NCBI GenBank assembly: GCA_031291725.1 | Contig: JARLIM010000017.1 | Location: forward strand, 124,001 to 188,000 | Origin: Acetobacteraceae bacterium | Lineage (GTDB): Bacteria; Pseudomonadota; Alphaproteobacteria; Acetobacterales; Acetobacteraceae | Length of the DNA: 64,000 bases | Direction: 5' to 3' | In this document: one piece after another, positions 1 through 8,522 of the stretch | Position numbering within the stretch: the first letter of the stretch is position 1 | How the letters are laid out: each line of letters begins with the position of its first letter | Notes under the pieces: model-generated | Told to the model about the DNA's origin: nothing | Seen by the model: the letters and a program-made list of their open reading frames with translations, nothing else | Database searches by the model: none | Translations under genes and position numbers: made by a program

Positions 1-1
1 G

Positions 2-538
2 CGCGAATGCGGGCCGCTGCCGTTTGTGATCAAGCGCGATTGCACCTGGCTCTATCGGGGCAGCGCGATCCGCCGCAAAGAGCTGGTTTGCCTGTTCTCC
101 TCGGTGCTCAAGCGTGAGGCCGATGGCAGTTTCTGGCTGGAAACGCCCGCCGAACGTGGCCCGATTGAAGTGGAGGACGCGCCGTTCCTGGCCGTCGAAC
201 TCGACTGGTCCGGCATCGGACGCGATCAGGTGCTCACCTTCCGCACCAATGTGGATCAGTTGATCTGCGCCGGTCCCGATCATCCGATTCGCATCGCGCA
301 CGACATCCTGACCTGCGAACCGACGCCCTATCTGCACATCCGCGATGGCGAAGGCCGACTGCCGGTGGAGGCGCGGATCAGCCGGGCGGTGTATTACGAA
401 CTCGTCGCCCTGGCCGAAACCGAGATCGTGCACGGCCGCACGATGGTGGGCGTGTGGAGCAACCGGCGCTTCTTCCCGTTGGGGGAGATGCCGTGCATGG
501 ATGAGAACGGCGAATTCAGCGAGGATTGCGACTGCTAG
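2..538 (+). CDS. DUF1285 family protein, 5' end outside window
   Basis: The reading frame is open to the left edge and the codons before the first possible GTG (26) still read like the family (a CGPLPF-type lead-in), so the true start lies upstream. The visible 178 residues carry the usual DUF1285 landmarks: the WLYRGS segment, a RKELVCLFSSVLKRE stretch, a serially conserved VEDAPF motif and an FRTNVD motif. The family has no firmly established biochemical role. The gene overlaps the following Nudix gene by 13 bases, so the two are probably co-translated. Family assignment comes from recognised motifs; function is unknown. Confidence 0.8.
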   Translation, partial: RECGPLPFVIKRDCTWLYRGSAIRRKELVCLFSSVLKREADGSFWLETPAERGPIEVEDAPFLAVELDWSGIGRDQVLTFRTNVDQLICAGPDHPIRIAHDILTCEPTPYLHIRDGEGRLPVEARISRAVYYELVALAETEIVHGRTMVGVWSNRRFFPLGEMPCMDENGEFSEDCDC

Positions 539-1176
539 ACCATTCTGCCTTGGCCGATCCCGACAGCCTGCGCGCCCATTTGGTCGCCGCGCAGCAGCTG
601 CCGCATGCGCCCGCTTTGCACCCGGAAGGGGATGACACGCGCGACGTCTCGCCCGGACCCTACACCCCGGCAGCGGTGCTGGTGGCGTTCGTGCTGGGGC
701 CGCATCCCGGCGTGCTGCTCACCAAGCGCACCTCGCATCTGGCCAAACATGCGGGACAGGTCAGTTTTGCCGGGGGGCGGATCGATCCCGAGGATGCCAG
801 CCCCGAAGCCGCCGCCATTCGCGAGGCGCGGGAGGAAATCGGCCTTGATCCCAATCTGATCGATATCATCGGCCGTCTGCCCGATTACATCACCGGCACA
901 TCCTATCGCATCACCCCGGTGCTCGCCGTGCTGCCGCCCGGTCGGATGATGGATGATCTGGGGCTGTCCCTGTCGCCGGACGAGGTGGAGAGCGTGTTCG
1001 AGCTGAAGCTGGATGTGCTGCTCGACCCGGCCGCCCCCAAGCGCATGAAACTGCATTGGCGCGGACGTGATCGGCACTATTGGGAATTTCCACACCCGGA
1101 TTATCACATCTGGGGGGCAACGGCGGCGATTTTGGTGGGTTTGGCCGCTCGGCTACGAGCGGTTGCCAAATCGTAG
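526..1176 (+). CDS. Nudix hydrolase, CoA pyrophosphatase-like
   Basis: This 216-residue protein has a complete Nudix box at about residues 83-106 (GGRIDPE, then REAREEIGL), matching the G-x5-E-x7-R-E-U-x-E-E-x-G-U signature that binds the metal and pyrophosphate. An upstream TKRTSHLAKHAGQVSFAGG-like stretch is typical of the NudL/Nudt7 CoA-diphosphatase branch, so hydrolysis of CoA or a related nucleotide diphosphate is the likely reaction. The start is TTG at 526, which overlaps the DUF1285 stop by 13 bases; no better ATG exists before the conserved region. It converges on the response regulator gene across an 18-base gap. Confidence 0.85.
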   Translation: MRLLDHSALADPDSLRAHLVAAQQLPHAPALHPEGDDTRDVSPGPYTPAAVLVAFVLGPHPGVLLTKRTSHLAKHAGQVSFAGGRIDPEDASPEAAAIREAREEIGLDPNLIDIIGRLPDYITGTSYRITPVLAVLPPGRMMDDLGLSLSPDEVESVFELKLDVLLDPAAPKRMKLHWRGRDRHYWEFPHPDYHIWGATAAILVGLAARLRAVAKS

Positions 1177-1190
1177 GGTGGGATCCCACC
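1177..1190. repeat. Perfect 14-bp palindrome between convergent genes
   Basis: GGTGGGATCCCACC lies directly after the Nudix stop and four bases before the stop of the opposing regulator gene. It could act as a small bidirectional transcription stop. The 10-mer GTAGGGTGGG at 1173-1182 recurs inverted in the hairpin at 55035-55064, so it may instead belong to a dispersed REP-like family. Confidence 0.5.
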
Positions 1191-1194
1191 AAAA

Positions 1195-1899
1195 TCACCC
1201 CACCGTCGGGTCCAACCGATACCCACCGGCTTCGGTCAGCAGCAGTTTCAAATTGTTCGGATCGGCTTCGATCTTTTGGCGCAGGCGATAGATATGGGTC
1301 TCCAGCGTGTGCGTCGTCACCGCCGCGTTGTAGCCCCAGACCTCATTGAGCAGCACCTGACGCGGCACCGGGGTGGTGCCGTTGCGGTAGAGGAATTTGA
1401 GGATCGATGCCTCTTTTTCCGTCAACCGGATGCGCTTGTTGCGTGCCGGGTCTTGCAGCAGCTTCGCCGAGGGGCGGAAGACATACGGGCCGATGAGGAA
1501 GACCGCGTCTTCGCTGTTCTCGAAAATGCGCAATTGCGCGCGCAGCCGGGCGAGCAATTCGCCGAGGCGAAAGGGTTTGGCGATGTAGTCGTTGGCGCCG
1601 GAATCCAGCCCGCGCACCACATCGTTTTCCTCGCCCACGCCGGTGAGCATGATGATCGGCAATTTCAGCCCGCGATCGCGCAACTTCTTGCACAAATCGC
1701 GCCCGTCGCCATCCGGCAGGCCGACATCGAGAATCAGGGCATCGAAATGACTGTCGGCGGCGGCGATCAGTTTTTCTGCTTCGGCAATGGTGCCGGCTTC
1801 GGTGGCGGTAAATTCGCCATCGACCGTCAACTGCTCGGTCAGGGTGGACCGCAGGCTTAGATCATCGTCAACCAGAAGGATGGGGCGACCGCCCGACAT
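1195..1899 (-). CDS. Response regulator, OmpR/PhoB family
   Basis: The 234-residue protein has an N-terminal receiver domain (acidic LLVDDD near residue 10, phospho-acceptor Asp in LILDVGLPDGDG, conserved Lys in YIAKPF). A C-terminal winged-helix DNA-binding domain ends in the THTLETHIYRLRQKIE recognition-helix region. All receiver catalytic residues are present, so it should be phosphorylated normally. No histidine kinase is adjacent, so it is an orphan in this window and its stimulus cannot be read from context. It converges on the Nudix gene and diverges from ribA. Confidence 0.9.
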   Translation of the reverse strand: MSGGRPILLVDDDLSLRSTLTEQLTVDGEFTATEAGTIAEAEKLIAAADSHFDALILDVGLPDGDGRDLCKKLRDRGLKLPIIMLTGVGEENDVVRGLDSGANDYIAKPFRLGELLARLRAQLRIFENSEDAVFLIGPYVFRPSAKLLQDPARNKRIRLTEKEASILKFLYRNGTTPVPRQVLLNEVWGYNAAVTTHTLETHIYRLRQKIEADPNNLKLLLTEAGGYRLDPTVG

Positions 1900-2239
1900 A
1901 CCGTAATTCCTCTTTTAGCGCCCCGCGCACCCGACAGTGTCGGCTTTCAACCGCGTAGCCTGCCCCCCTGCATCTTGCAAGGCTGGCATGCCCATCGATA
2001 CGATTTCAAGTCGGCACGCAAACTCACGGCCACGCTGATTTCGGGCTTTGTTGACGATATCGATACAGGTGCGTGTCGGATGACACAAGCGCACGCGGCT
2101 TGATCCGCGCGGAAAGTGGCCCATCTTCTGGGCAGTGCTTGCGGCCAAGGCCAAAGCATGTGCAGGTAAATCGATTATTTGGCCGCTCTGCCGCCGATTT
2201 CTGTGTGAGAATGTTCCCATCGTTGAGTCTGCTGACCCC
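1900..2239. other. Divergent intergenic region, no gene seen
   Basis: These 340 bases separate the response regulator from ribA and should hold both promoters. No convincing coding sequence, riboswitch fold or strong hairpin could be recognised by eye. In particular no clear FMN riboswitch core was seen upstream of ribA. Confidence 0.4.
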
Positions 2240-3397
2240 ATGAACCACCATTCCAGCCGCCCAGCCGAGGCCTCCACGGCGTCCGAGACATCGGGCGATC
2301 CGATGCATGCCCTGCGCGCGGTGCATCGGGCGGTGGCGGAACTGCGGCGCGGGCGGCCTGTCTTGCTGCGCGGGCATGGCGATCTTGTGCTGCTGCCGGC
2401 GGAAACCGCACTCGATGAAGGTCTGCGCGACCTGAAATCCGTCGCCTGCGGTGCGCCGGTGCTGCTGCTCGGGGCCGGGCGCGCGGCGGTGGTACAGGGT
2501 GTGGCGGCGCCGCCGGACGAAACCCCCGCCACCTTTTCGCTGCCCGACGGTCTGCTGACGATCTGTGGCCTGCGGGAAGCGGCGGACCCGACGGCGACGG
2601 TTGATTCCATTCCGCGCGAAGCCCACCGCCTCGCCCGTGCGCCCCTGCCGGATGAGGCGAAATCGGCGCTTTTGCTGCTCAAACTCGCCCGATTGCTGCC
2701 CGCTGCGGTGCTCGCGCCGGTGGAGATCGTGCCGTTCGGGCCGACGGAATCGTTGGAAATGCTGCGCGTTTCGGCCAGCGACGTGCGCAGCCACGCCACC
2801 CGTGCGGCTTCAATGTTGTCGCGCGTGGCGGAGGCCGCGGTTCCGTTGCAAGAAGCCGCCGATACGCGCGTTGTCGCCTTCCGCGCGCCGGATGGCGGTG
2901 TGGAGCATTTCGCCATCGTCGTCGGCCGGCCGGAGACCTGTGAAGCCCCGCTGGTGCGCGTGCATTCGGAATGCTTCACCGGCGATGTGCTCGGCAGCCT
3001 GCGCTGCGATTGCGGCCCGCAATTGCAGGGTGCGCTGGCCCGCATGGCGGCGGAGGGCGCGGGCGTGCTGCTCTATCTGGCCCAGGAGGGTCGCGGCATC
3101 GGGCTGGTGAACAAATTGCGCGCCTATGCGTTGCAGGATGGCGGGCTGGACACGCTGGACGCCAACCGGGCACTGGGCTGGGCGGCGGATGAACGTAATT
3201 TCCTGGCCGCGGCGATCATGCTCGATCAACTTGGCGTGAGACGCATCCGCCTGCTCACCAATAACCCCGACAAGGTCGCGGCGTTGGCCGATTTGGGGGT
3301 GGATGTCGCGAATCGCGAATCGCACGCTCTGCCGCCCAACGGGGTCAATGACAGCTATCTCGCCACCAAGGCGCGGCGTTTCGGGCATTTCCTGTGA
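2240..3397 (+). CDS. ribA: GTP cyclohydrolase II (riboflavin biosynthesis)
   Basis: RibA opens GTP to 2,5-diamino-6-ribosylamino-4-pyrimidinone 5'-phosphate, the first step of flavin synthesis. The C-terminal half carries the zinc site (HSECFTGD then RCDCG, about residues 242-259), the EGRGIGL loop (about 280-289) and the LLTNNPDK segment, all diagnostic of the enzyme. The roughly 190-residue N-terminal part resembles a degenerate RibB-like domain found on many alphaproteobacterial RibA proteins and lacks an obvious RibB active site. The ATG at 2240 gives 385 residues. The frame is open 105 bases further upstream, but that extension looks non-coding. The stop overlaps the next gene by 4 bases. 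Confidence 0.9.
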   Translation: MNHHSSRPAEASTASETSGDPMHALRAVHRAVAELRRGRPVLLRGHGDLVLLPAETALDEGLRDLKSVACGAPVLLLGAGRAAVVQGVAAPPDETPATFSLPDGLLTICGLREAADPTATVDSIPREAHRLARAPLPDEAKSALLLLKLARLLPAAVLAPVEIVPFGPTESLEMLRVSASDVRSHATRAASMLSRVAEAAVPLQEAADTRVVAFRAPDGGVEHFAIVVGRPETCEAPLVRVHSECFTGDVLGSLRCDCGPQLQGALARMAAEGAGVLLYLAQEGRGIGLVNKLRAYALQDGGLDTLDANRALGWAADERNFLAAAIMLDQLGVRRIRLLTNNPDKVAALADLGVDVANRESHALPPNGVNDSYLATKARRFGHFL

Positions 3398-3888
3398 CGG
3401 AAGCGGTCGTCACCCCAGACGGCCGATTTTTCTTCGAGGGCGAGATCCATCGCGCCGCCATCGGTGCCGCTGGCGTGCGGGTGCATAAGCATGAGGGCGA
3501 CCACGCCACGCCTGCCGGCCTGCTGACACTGCGCCGCGTGCTCTATCGCGCCGACCGGGTGAAACGCCCGACCGCGATGGTCTTGCGGGAGCCGATTTCG
3601 CCCGATGACGGCTGGTGCGACGACCCGCGCTCGTCGCGCTACAACACCCGCGTCAGCCTGCCGATCGATGAACGTCATGAAGTGTTGTGGCGCGATGACG
3701 GGATCTACGACGTCATTGGCGTGCTCGGCTGGAACGACGCCCCCGCGGTGAAGGATGCAGGCTCGGCGATCTTCCTGCATGTCGCCCGCCCGCGCCTTGA
3801 AGCCACCGAGGGCTGCATCGCCCTGCCATTGCCGACGCTGCTGCGGGTGCTGGAGCGCGGCCTGACGGCGATCAGGGTGTTGCCGTAG
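3394..3888 (+). CDS. L,D-transpeptidase (YkuD-type) family protein
   Basis: The 164-residue protein ends in HVARPRLEATEGCIALP, the His-x-Thr-x-Gly-Cys catalytic signature of YkuD-like L,D-transpeptidases, which cross-link peptidoglycan or attach proteins to it. The catalytic Cys is at about residue 141. No signal peptide is evident at the N terminus, as is common for this short subfamily. Translation starts at GTG 3394, overlapping the ribA stop by 4 bases, so the two are translationally coupled even though their functions are not obviously related. Confidence 0.8.
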   Translation: MTEAVVTPDGRFFFEGEIHRAAIGAAGVRVHKHEGDHATPAGLLTLRRVLYRADRVKRPTAMVLREPISPDDGWCDDPRSSRYNTRVSLPIDERHEVLWRDDGIYDVIGVLGWNDAPAVKDAGSAIFLHVARPRLEATEGCIALPLPTLLRVLERGLTAIRVLP

Positions 3889-3907
3889 CATTCCTGCCTG
3901 TTCTGCC

Positions 3908-4258
3908 CTATGCGTCGCGCGAACGTCCCTTGGCGGCCAGCTCGTCCAGATAGGCTGGCCAGCGCCGATCGTATTCGCGCCCAAGCTGATGCAGGAAGTC
4001 CCAGGTGAAAATGCCGCTGTCGTGCAGATCGTCGAAGATCAGCCGCACGGCGTAATGCCCCACCGGCTCGATGCCGATAATCGCCACGTGGCGACGCCCA
4101 TAAACCACGATGCGCTGACCGGGGCCGTGCCCCTGCACTTCGGCCGAAGGGCTCTCCACGCGCAGATATTCGGCCGGAAGGCTGAACCGGCTGCCGTCTG
4201 CGAAGCTGACATCGAGGCATTTTTCCGCGCGACGCAGGCGCAGCTCGGTGACGTCCAT
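3908..4258 (-). CDS. DUF971 domain protein
   Basis: A 116-residue single-domain protein matching the DUF971 / gamma-butyrobetaine hydroxylase N-terminal-like fold (LEVSFADG-type strand, RLPAEYLRVESPSAEVQGHG region, and a closing IFTWDFLHQLG motif). The stand-alone family is small and of unsettled function; links with iron-sulfur proteins have been proposed in other bacteria. It is the last gene of a minus-strand run and its ATG overlaps the Trm112-like stop by one base (TGATG), implying coupled translation. Confidence 0.85.
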   Translation of the reverse strand: MDVTELRLRRAEKCLDVSFADGSRFSLPAEYLRVESPSAEVQGHGPGQRIVVYGRRHVAIIGIEPVGHYAVRLIFDDLHDSGIFTWDFLHQLGREYDRRWPAYLDELAAKGRSRDA

Positions 4259-4467
4259 CAGGATTCGTCGAGAGGACGGGCTTCGTCGGGCAGCATGATC
4301 GGGATGCCATCGCGGATCGGATAGGCCAGTCCGGCGGCGCGGCTGATCAGCTCACCGGCGGCGCGGTCATATTCCAAAACCGTGCGCGTCAGCGGGCAAA
4401 CCAGGATCTCCAGCAGGCGCGGGTCCACCGGGGTGGGGGTAACAGGGCGGGCGGATGGTTCGGTCAT
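4258..4467 (-). CDS. Trm112-like zinc-ribbon-derived protein
   Basis: The 69-residue product has the hallmark [13 protein letters not shown] segment and the [19 protein letters not shown] ending of the Trm112/YcaR family. These small proteins activate methyltransferases in several lineages. Only one Cys remains, as is usual in bacterial members that no longer bind zinc. The ATG at 4467 was chosen over an upstream in-frame extension because the family starts just before DPRLLEIL. It overlaps the DUF971 gene by one base and follows the Lon-like gene by about 30 bases. Confidence 0.85.
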   Translation of the reverse strand: MTEPSARPVTPTPVDPRLLEILVCPLTRTVLEYDRAAGELISRAAGLAYPIRDGIPIMLPDEARPLDES

Positions 4468-4498
4468 GGCGCTTTCATGAACCCTGGCTGGGGTGAAT

Positions 4499-5179
4499 TC
4501 AACTGGGCAGACGGCGTGGCACATTGTCCGGGTCAGAATTGTCGGTTGTCTCATGGCTGTCGATGCGCAGCAGCGTGCGCAGTGTCTGCGCGCGTTCGCT
4601 CAGCGTCGGCGCTTCCAACAGTGCCTGTTTTTCCATCGGCTCGAACGGACAGACCATCGACAGGCTGGTGATCAGGGCCGCATCGGCCATGGCATCGATG
4701 GATTGCCAGTTCACGTCAAAGCCGCGTTGGGTGAAATAGCGTCGCAGCGCCTCGATCAGACCGGGTCGGTCGAAATCCTCCAACCGCGGCGGCGCGAGGT
4801 CAGCCGCAAACGGACGGAAATTGCCACGCGCCCGACGATAGCCGCGCTGCATTGCCTTTTCCTCAACCAGCGCGAAGCGGGCAACGCCGGTCAGGGTGAT
4901 CAGATAGCGGCCATCATCGGTCTCCGCGAAGCTGGTCAACCGCCCCAGACAGCCCACGCGCAGCAATGCCGAGCCGTATTCGGTGGCCGGGTGGCTGCGA
5001 TCCGGCTGGATCATCGCCAGCAGGCGGCCTTGCGCCAAGGCATCTTCGGTCATCGCCAAATAGCGCGGTTCGAAAATGTTCAGTGGCAATTGCCCGCCCG
5101 GCAGCAGCAGCGCGCCGGTGAGCGGAAACACCGGGAAAACCTCCGGCAGAGATTCAAGGCTCGTCTGCGCTGGGCTCAT
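4499..5179 (-). CDS. Lon N-terminal-like (LON substrate-binding domain) protein
   Basis: The 226-residue protein consists of the LON substrate-binding domain only ([23 protein letters not shown] at the N terminus, then a GCLGRLTSF segment). It has no AAA+ or protease domain. Such stand-alone domains are widespread in Alphaproteobacteria next to a thioredoxin-like gene and a Trm112-like gene, the arrangement seen here. The role is presumably in protein quality control, inferred from the Lon domain and the chaperone-like neighbour. Confidence 0.9.
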   Translation of the reverse strand: MSPAQTSLESLPEVFPVFPLTGALLLPGGQLPLNIFEPRYLAMTEDALAQGRLLAMIQPDRSHPATEYGSALLRVGCLGRLTSFAETDDGRYLITLTGVARFALVEEKAMQRGYRRARGNFRPFAADLAPPRLEDFDRPGLIEALRRYFTQRGFDVNWQSIDAMADAALITSLSMVCPFEPMEKQALLEAPTLSERAQTLRTLLRIDSHETTDNSDPDNVPRRLPS

Positions 5180-5202
5180 GTCGATGGTCCGCTATGCCGG
5201 GT

Positions 5203-6141
5203 TCAACTGAACAGCAGGGTGGAAAGCTTGCGGCGGGCGGTCATGGTGGTGTTGTCCTCCATGCCCCAGGCTTCGAAGAATTTCAGCAATTGCTGACGTG
5301 CGGCGCCATCGTTCCAGCCACGGTCGGCCTTGATGATCGCGAGCAGGGCATCGGCGGCCTCTTCGCGACGGTCCATCGCGTTGAACGCCGTCGCAAGGTC
5401 GTAGCGGGCTTGGTGGTCCTTAGGGTCAGCTGCCAGCCGCGCTTCCAGCCCGGCGAGCTGTGCGGTGGCTGCACGGCCCTCTATGGCCAATGCCAGGGCC
5501 GCGCGGGCCCCGGAGATCTCGGCATGCTCGGCGATTTTCTCTGGAAGTTGCGCCAGCGCGTCTTGTGCCTGCTCTTCATCGCCCATCGCCAACAGCGTAC
5601 GGATCAGCCCGCCCCAGGCTTCCGGGCTTTCGCCATCTTCCTGCAACACGCTGCTATAGGCATCGCCGGCAGCTGCGAAATCGCCGGCGTCATAGGCGGT
5701 CTTGGCCTCGGCCAGCAGATCGGCGGCGGGCATCGCGCCGCCGGCGAGCTTGAGGAGGGCTTCCACGAAGCGCTTGATCTCCGATTCCGGCTGCGCGCCC
5801 TGGAACAGATCGGCGATCTGCCCTTGCCAGAAGCCCACCACCGTCGGGATGGATTGCAGCGGCAGACCCATGCGCGACAATTGCCCCACCAGATTCTGCG
5901 CCTGATCGACGTCAATTTTCACCAACATCACGCGGCCACCCGCGGCGCGGACGATTTTTTCCAGCGCAGGGGTGAGTTGTTTGCATGGGCCGCACCATGT
6001 TGCCCAGAAATCGACCAGCACCGGAATTTTGCGCGACGCCTCGATCACCTGCGCCATGAATCCGGCTTCGGTGCCGTCGATGATCACGTCTGCCGCAGCA
6101 TTGCCGCCGGTCTGCGGGGATTGGCCGATGATGTGGTCCAT
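5203..6141 (-). CDS. Thioredoxin-TPR co-chaperone, CnoX/YbbN-like
   Basis: The N-terminal thioredoxin domain carries an intact WCGPC motif at about residues 46-50. It is followed by a TPR-like helical region of about 180 residues, the CnoX/YbbN layout of redox-linked chaperones that hand clients to GroEL or DnaK. The ATG at 6141 (MDHIIG) gives 312 residues and matches how the family begins. It has a GAGGCGAG ribosome-binding site nearby. The frame is open for 40 more codons but that part does not resemble the family. It heads the operon with the Lon-like, Trm112-like and DUF971 genes. Confidence 0.85.
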   Translation of the reverse strand: MDHIIGQSPQTGGNAAADVIIDGTEAGFMAQVIEASRKIPVLVDFWATWCGPCKQLTPALEKIVRAAGGRVMLVKIDVDQAQNLVGQLSRMGLPLQSIPTVVGFWQGQIADLFQGAQPESEIKRFVEALLKLAGGAMPAADLLAEAKTAYDAGDFAAAGDAYSSVLQEDGESPEAWGGLIRTLLAMGDEEQAQDALAQLPEKIAEHAEISGARAALALAIEGRAATAQLAGLEARLAADPKDHQARYDLATAFNAMDRREEAADALLAIIKADRGWNDGAARQQLLKFFEAWGMEDNTTMTARRKLSTLLFS

Positions 6142-6339
6142 GAAACTCGCCTCGCTGGTCAATCGTTCGTTGCGCCCCATCGTCATCTGAGATGGCATCG
6201 GCACGCCCTGGCACAAGCCACGAATTTTCGGTCGCGGCAAGGTTGTCGAAGAAAATTGCAATTACCCACTTGCGCGTCCTCAAAATCCCTCATAGAACGC
6301 CGCCCTCGCCGCTGCTCAGCGGTGACGCCAAACTGGAAT

Positions 6340-6414
6340 GCGGGCGTAGCTCAGGGGTAGAGCACAACCTTGCCAAGGTTGGGGTCGTGGGTTCGAATCC
6401 CATCGCCCGCTCCA
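6340..6414 (+). tRNA. tRNA-Gly (anticodon GCC)
   Basis: A full cloverleaf can be drawn: acceptor stem GCGGGCG/CGCCCGC, D-arm with AGGGGTA loop, anticodon stem CAACC/GGTTG around TTGCCAA, and a T-arm with GGTTCGAATCC. The anticodon is GCC. The 3' CCA is encoded (6412-6414). Confidence 0.97.
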
Positions 6415-6446
6415 GTTTCTCTTCTTGAAAATCAAGCGCTTATCAG

Positions 6447-6467
6447 CGGTCCCTCGGGGCCGTTTTT
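6447..6467 (+). terminator. Rho-independent terminator of tRNA-Gly
   Basis: A 6-bp stem (CGGTCC/GGGCCG, one G-T pair) with a CTCG tetraloop is followed by five T residues, 32 bases after the tRNA. Confidence 0.75.
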
Positions 6468-6501
6468 GCTTACATTCGCCTGCGTGGGGCTCAATGTAAG
6501 C
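6468..6501. repeat. Inverted repeat GCTTACATT...AATGTAAGC
   Basis: Nine-base perfect arms at 6468-6476 and 6493-6501 are separated by 16 bases. A further partial copy, TTGTAAGC, follows at 6505-6512. The element sits just downstream of the tRNA, a common site for integrase or operator sequences. No partner copy was found elsewhere in the window. Confidence 0.45.
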
Positions 6502-6611
6502 GCCTTGTAAGCAGCGCGTGGTGAAATGCCGGATAACGTAGCGGGCATTGGGCCACGGTATGGTTCAATTTTGCTCCGAATCCTGGCTATGGTGACATTG
6601 CACCGCTTGCA

Positions 6612-7298
6612 ATGGCAGACCCGATGGACGTCGCATTTCCTCCGTATCTTGACGATCTCGAACGCATCCTCGACGCCCTTCCAGGCGATCCGATGTCGGT
6701 CAGCCAGTTGGACGGCTTTCTCACCGGTATTCTGGTCAGCCCCACTCTGATTTTGCCCTCCGAGTGGCTGAAGCTGGTCTGGGGTGCGGAGGAAGACGGC
6801 GATGCAGTCTTTGAGACCGAGCGCGACGTGCAGCGTGCGTTGGAACTGGTCATGCAGCACTACAACACCATCGCTGCCGCGCTGCAGCAGGGACGCGGGA
6901 AATTCGCCGCTTGGTTCGACGTCGACACTCGCAATGATGAGACCTTGTGGGAAATCTGGATGGAGGGCTTTGCGCACGCCATGGCTCTGCGTGCCGATGC
7001 CTGGGTTTTGGCACCCAATCTGGATCGCGCCACACGAGCCGCCCTGTCCGGGCTTCTCGAACTGCACAGAATCGCCAACCGCGAGAGCCGCCTGCCGAAG
7101 GACGAGATCGACGAACTCACCCGGCTGGCGCCCGATCTGATCCCCGCCTGGGTCGAAGACATCCATGTTTGGCGGATGACCGCTCATACGGGCGGCTCAG
7201 TGAGGCCCGCACCACTGGCATCCAGCAAAATTGGTCGTAATGAACCCTGCCACTGCGGGTCGGGGAAGAAATACAAGAAATGCTGCGGGCTGAACTGA
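6612..7298 (+). CDS. YecA/UPF0149 family protein with SEC-C zinc motif
   Basis: The 228-residue protein has the UPF0149 helical domain ([12 protein letters not shown] near residue 35, then WEIWMEGF). It ends in a SEC-C motif ([19 protein letters not shown]), the same zinc-binding tail found on SecA, which suggests contact with ribosomes or SecB-type partners. The precise role of the family is not settled. It stands alone between the tRNA and a degenerate element. Confidence 0.85.
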   Translation: MADPMDVAFPPYLDDLERILDALPGDPMSVSQLDGFLTGILVSPTLILPSEWLKLVWGAEEDGDAVFETERDVQRALELVMQHYNTIAAALQQGRGKFAAWFDVDTRNDETLWEIWMEGFAHAMALRADAWVLAPNLDRATRAALSGLLELHRIANRESRLPKDEIDELTRLAPDLIPAWVEDIHVWRMTAHTGGSVRPAPLASSKIGRNEPCHCGSGKKYKKCCGLN

Positions 7299-7325
7299 CG
7301 ACACAGGTGCGCGTCGCCCGGCACG

Positions 7326-7799
7326 TCACCCCTGATACAGCGCCAGCACGAGATCATGCGTCACCATCACACGCACCGGGAACCCCGGTCGGATGGTGAT
7401 GGTCGGCTGCACGTTGAGCATGCGGCCCACCACCTGTTCACCGATCTGGCTAAAGCTCTGCGAACTTCCCTGCCGCAACGCCTGCACCAACGAGTTCTGA
7501 TTATTGCCAGTGCCCGTGCCAGCTTCGGCTCCAACGCTGAGCAGGGTGGAGAGCATGGCGGCTTTGAACAGCATGCCCCAGTGGTTGTCGACCTGATCCT
7601 CCAACCCGGCATAGCCCGCGGTGTCAGCACCGGGTTGGCGTTCGAGCACGATGGAGCGACCGTTGGGCAGGATGAGCCGGGTCCAGGCGAGCAGGATGCG
7701 GGATTGGCCGAAGGCGATCTGGGCATCGTATTGGCCGATCAGTTTGGCACCCTGCGGGATGAGCAGGGAATGACCCGTCAGGCTGTCATAGACATTCTG
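7326..7799 (-). pseudogene. trbI: Truncated TrbI/VirB10 conjugal transfer protein
   Basis: Read on the minus strand, the frame gives about 157 residues of the C-terminal beta-barrel domain of TrbI: NVYDSLTG, LLIPQGAKLIGQYD, an LPNGRSIVLERQPGAD stretch, AGLEDQVDNHWG, and a final TIRPGFPVRVMV. TrbI is the VirB10-like channel protein spanning the envelope in conjugative type IV secretion. The N-terminal cytoplasmic, membrane and proline-rich parts, about 250 residues, are missing. Upstream of 7799 the frame no longer matches, so this is a decayed fragment and not a working gene. Confidence 0.8.
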
Positions 7800-8023
7800 C
7801 GGTAGCCGCCTTCCATCAACTGAACGCCAGTGCGGACGAGCCTGATGGTGCGGTCGCGCAGATCATGGGTTTTCCAGGCTGCGGCGGAAATGCTGGCGAC
7901 CAATTATGTCATTGGTGCTCCCATGCGTGGCAAGTTCGTGCTCTGACTCAAAGCGCTTGAAGGCGGCGAGTTCAACCTGGGAATTGTCCGCGAGCGTCGT
8001 CGTTTGGAGGGAGCCGCACCTAA

Positions 8024-8494
8024 CCAGGGCGTCCTCGCCGCTTTCCAAAGCCATTTAACGCGGCGACCGCCGCAGCATATCACCAATATGCCAATGATTG
8101 CAGTCATTACCTACAGACGTTCCTTCAGGGCATGGGCTATTCCAACGAGCCCTATCGAACTGCAAATGAGTTCATGAAATATGTGCGGCAGCCAGGTAGC
8201 GGGTGGAGCCAAGTCAAGATGGAGGATGCACCAAGCTGAGTGGCGCAGGGAAAAATTGTGGTGGCAGGATTGGAACAACCTAACGGTAGCGGTCATGTCG
8301 AGGTTGTCGGCGCACAGATGCAGCCCTCTGGTGGGGTGACTGGCGGGGCGAAGAACGGCCCGTTATCCCCGCAGGTATTTTCGGGGTCTTCATCCTTCAC
8401 CTGGGCTGGAGGTCGAAGCCAAGGCGAGCATACGGCCAGAGATGGCTGGACCAGCAATGACTTTAAAGCAGTGACGTTCTGGATGAAGCAATGA
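8024..8494 (+). pseudogene. Amidase/NlpC-P60-like gene with in-frame stop
   Basis: One continuous frame reads AAAYHQYANDCSHYLQ...GMGYS, then ...GWSQVKMEDAPS, a TGA at 8237-8239, and continues KIVVAGLEQPNGSGHVEVVG to a normal end FWMKQ. The candidate catalytic Cys (NDCSHYL) and His (GSGHVEVV) are spaced and phrased as in small papain-like peptidoglycan amidases, such as NlpC/P60, CHAP or type VI effector amidases. The TGA interrupts the domain and the start is unclear (a stop lies at 8021), so it is called a pseudogene. Family assignment is by motif style only. Confidence 0.5.
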
Positions 8495-8522
8495 TTCGAA
8501 CGCTCTTTTTCAGCCTGATCCA

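Noticed and set aside
2135-2239. 35-codon N-terminal extension of RibA
   Set aside because: Composition is unlike the rest of the protein and the family starts near the later ATG at 2240.
1915-3045. Minus-strand open frame of 376 codons opposite ribA
   Set aside because: It is the antisense of ribA and its leader; the translation is rich in Arg, Ser and Ala and shows no protein-family features.
6432-7187. Minus-strand 251-codon frame opposite the YecA-like gene
   Set aside because: The plus-strand protein has a clear SEC-C motif; the antisense translation has none.
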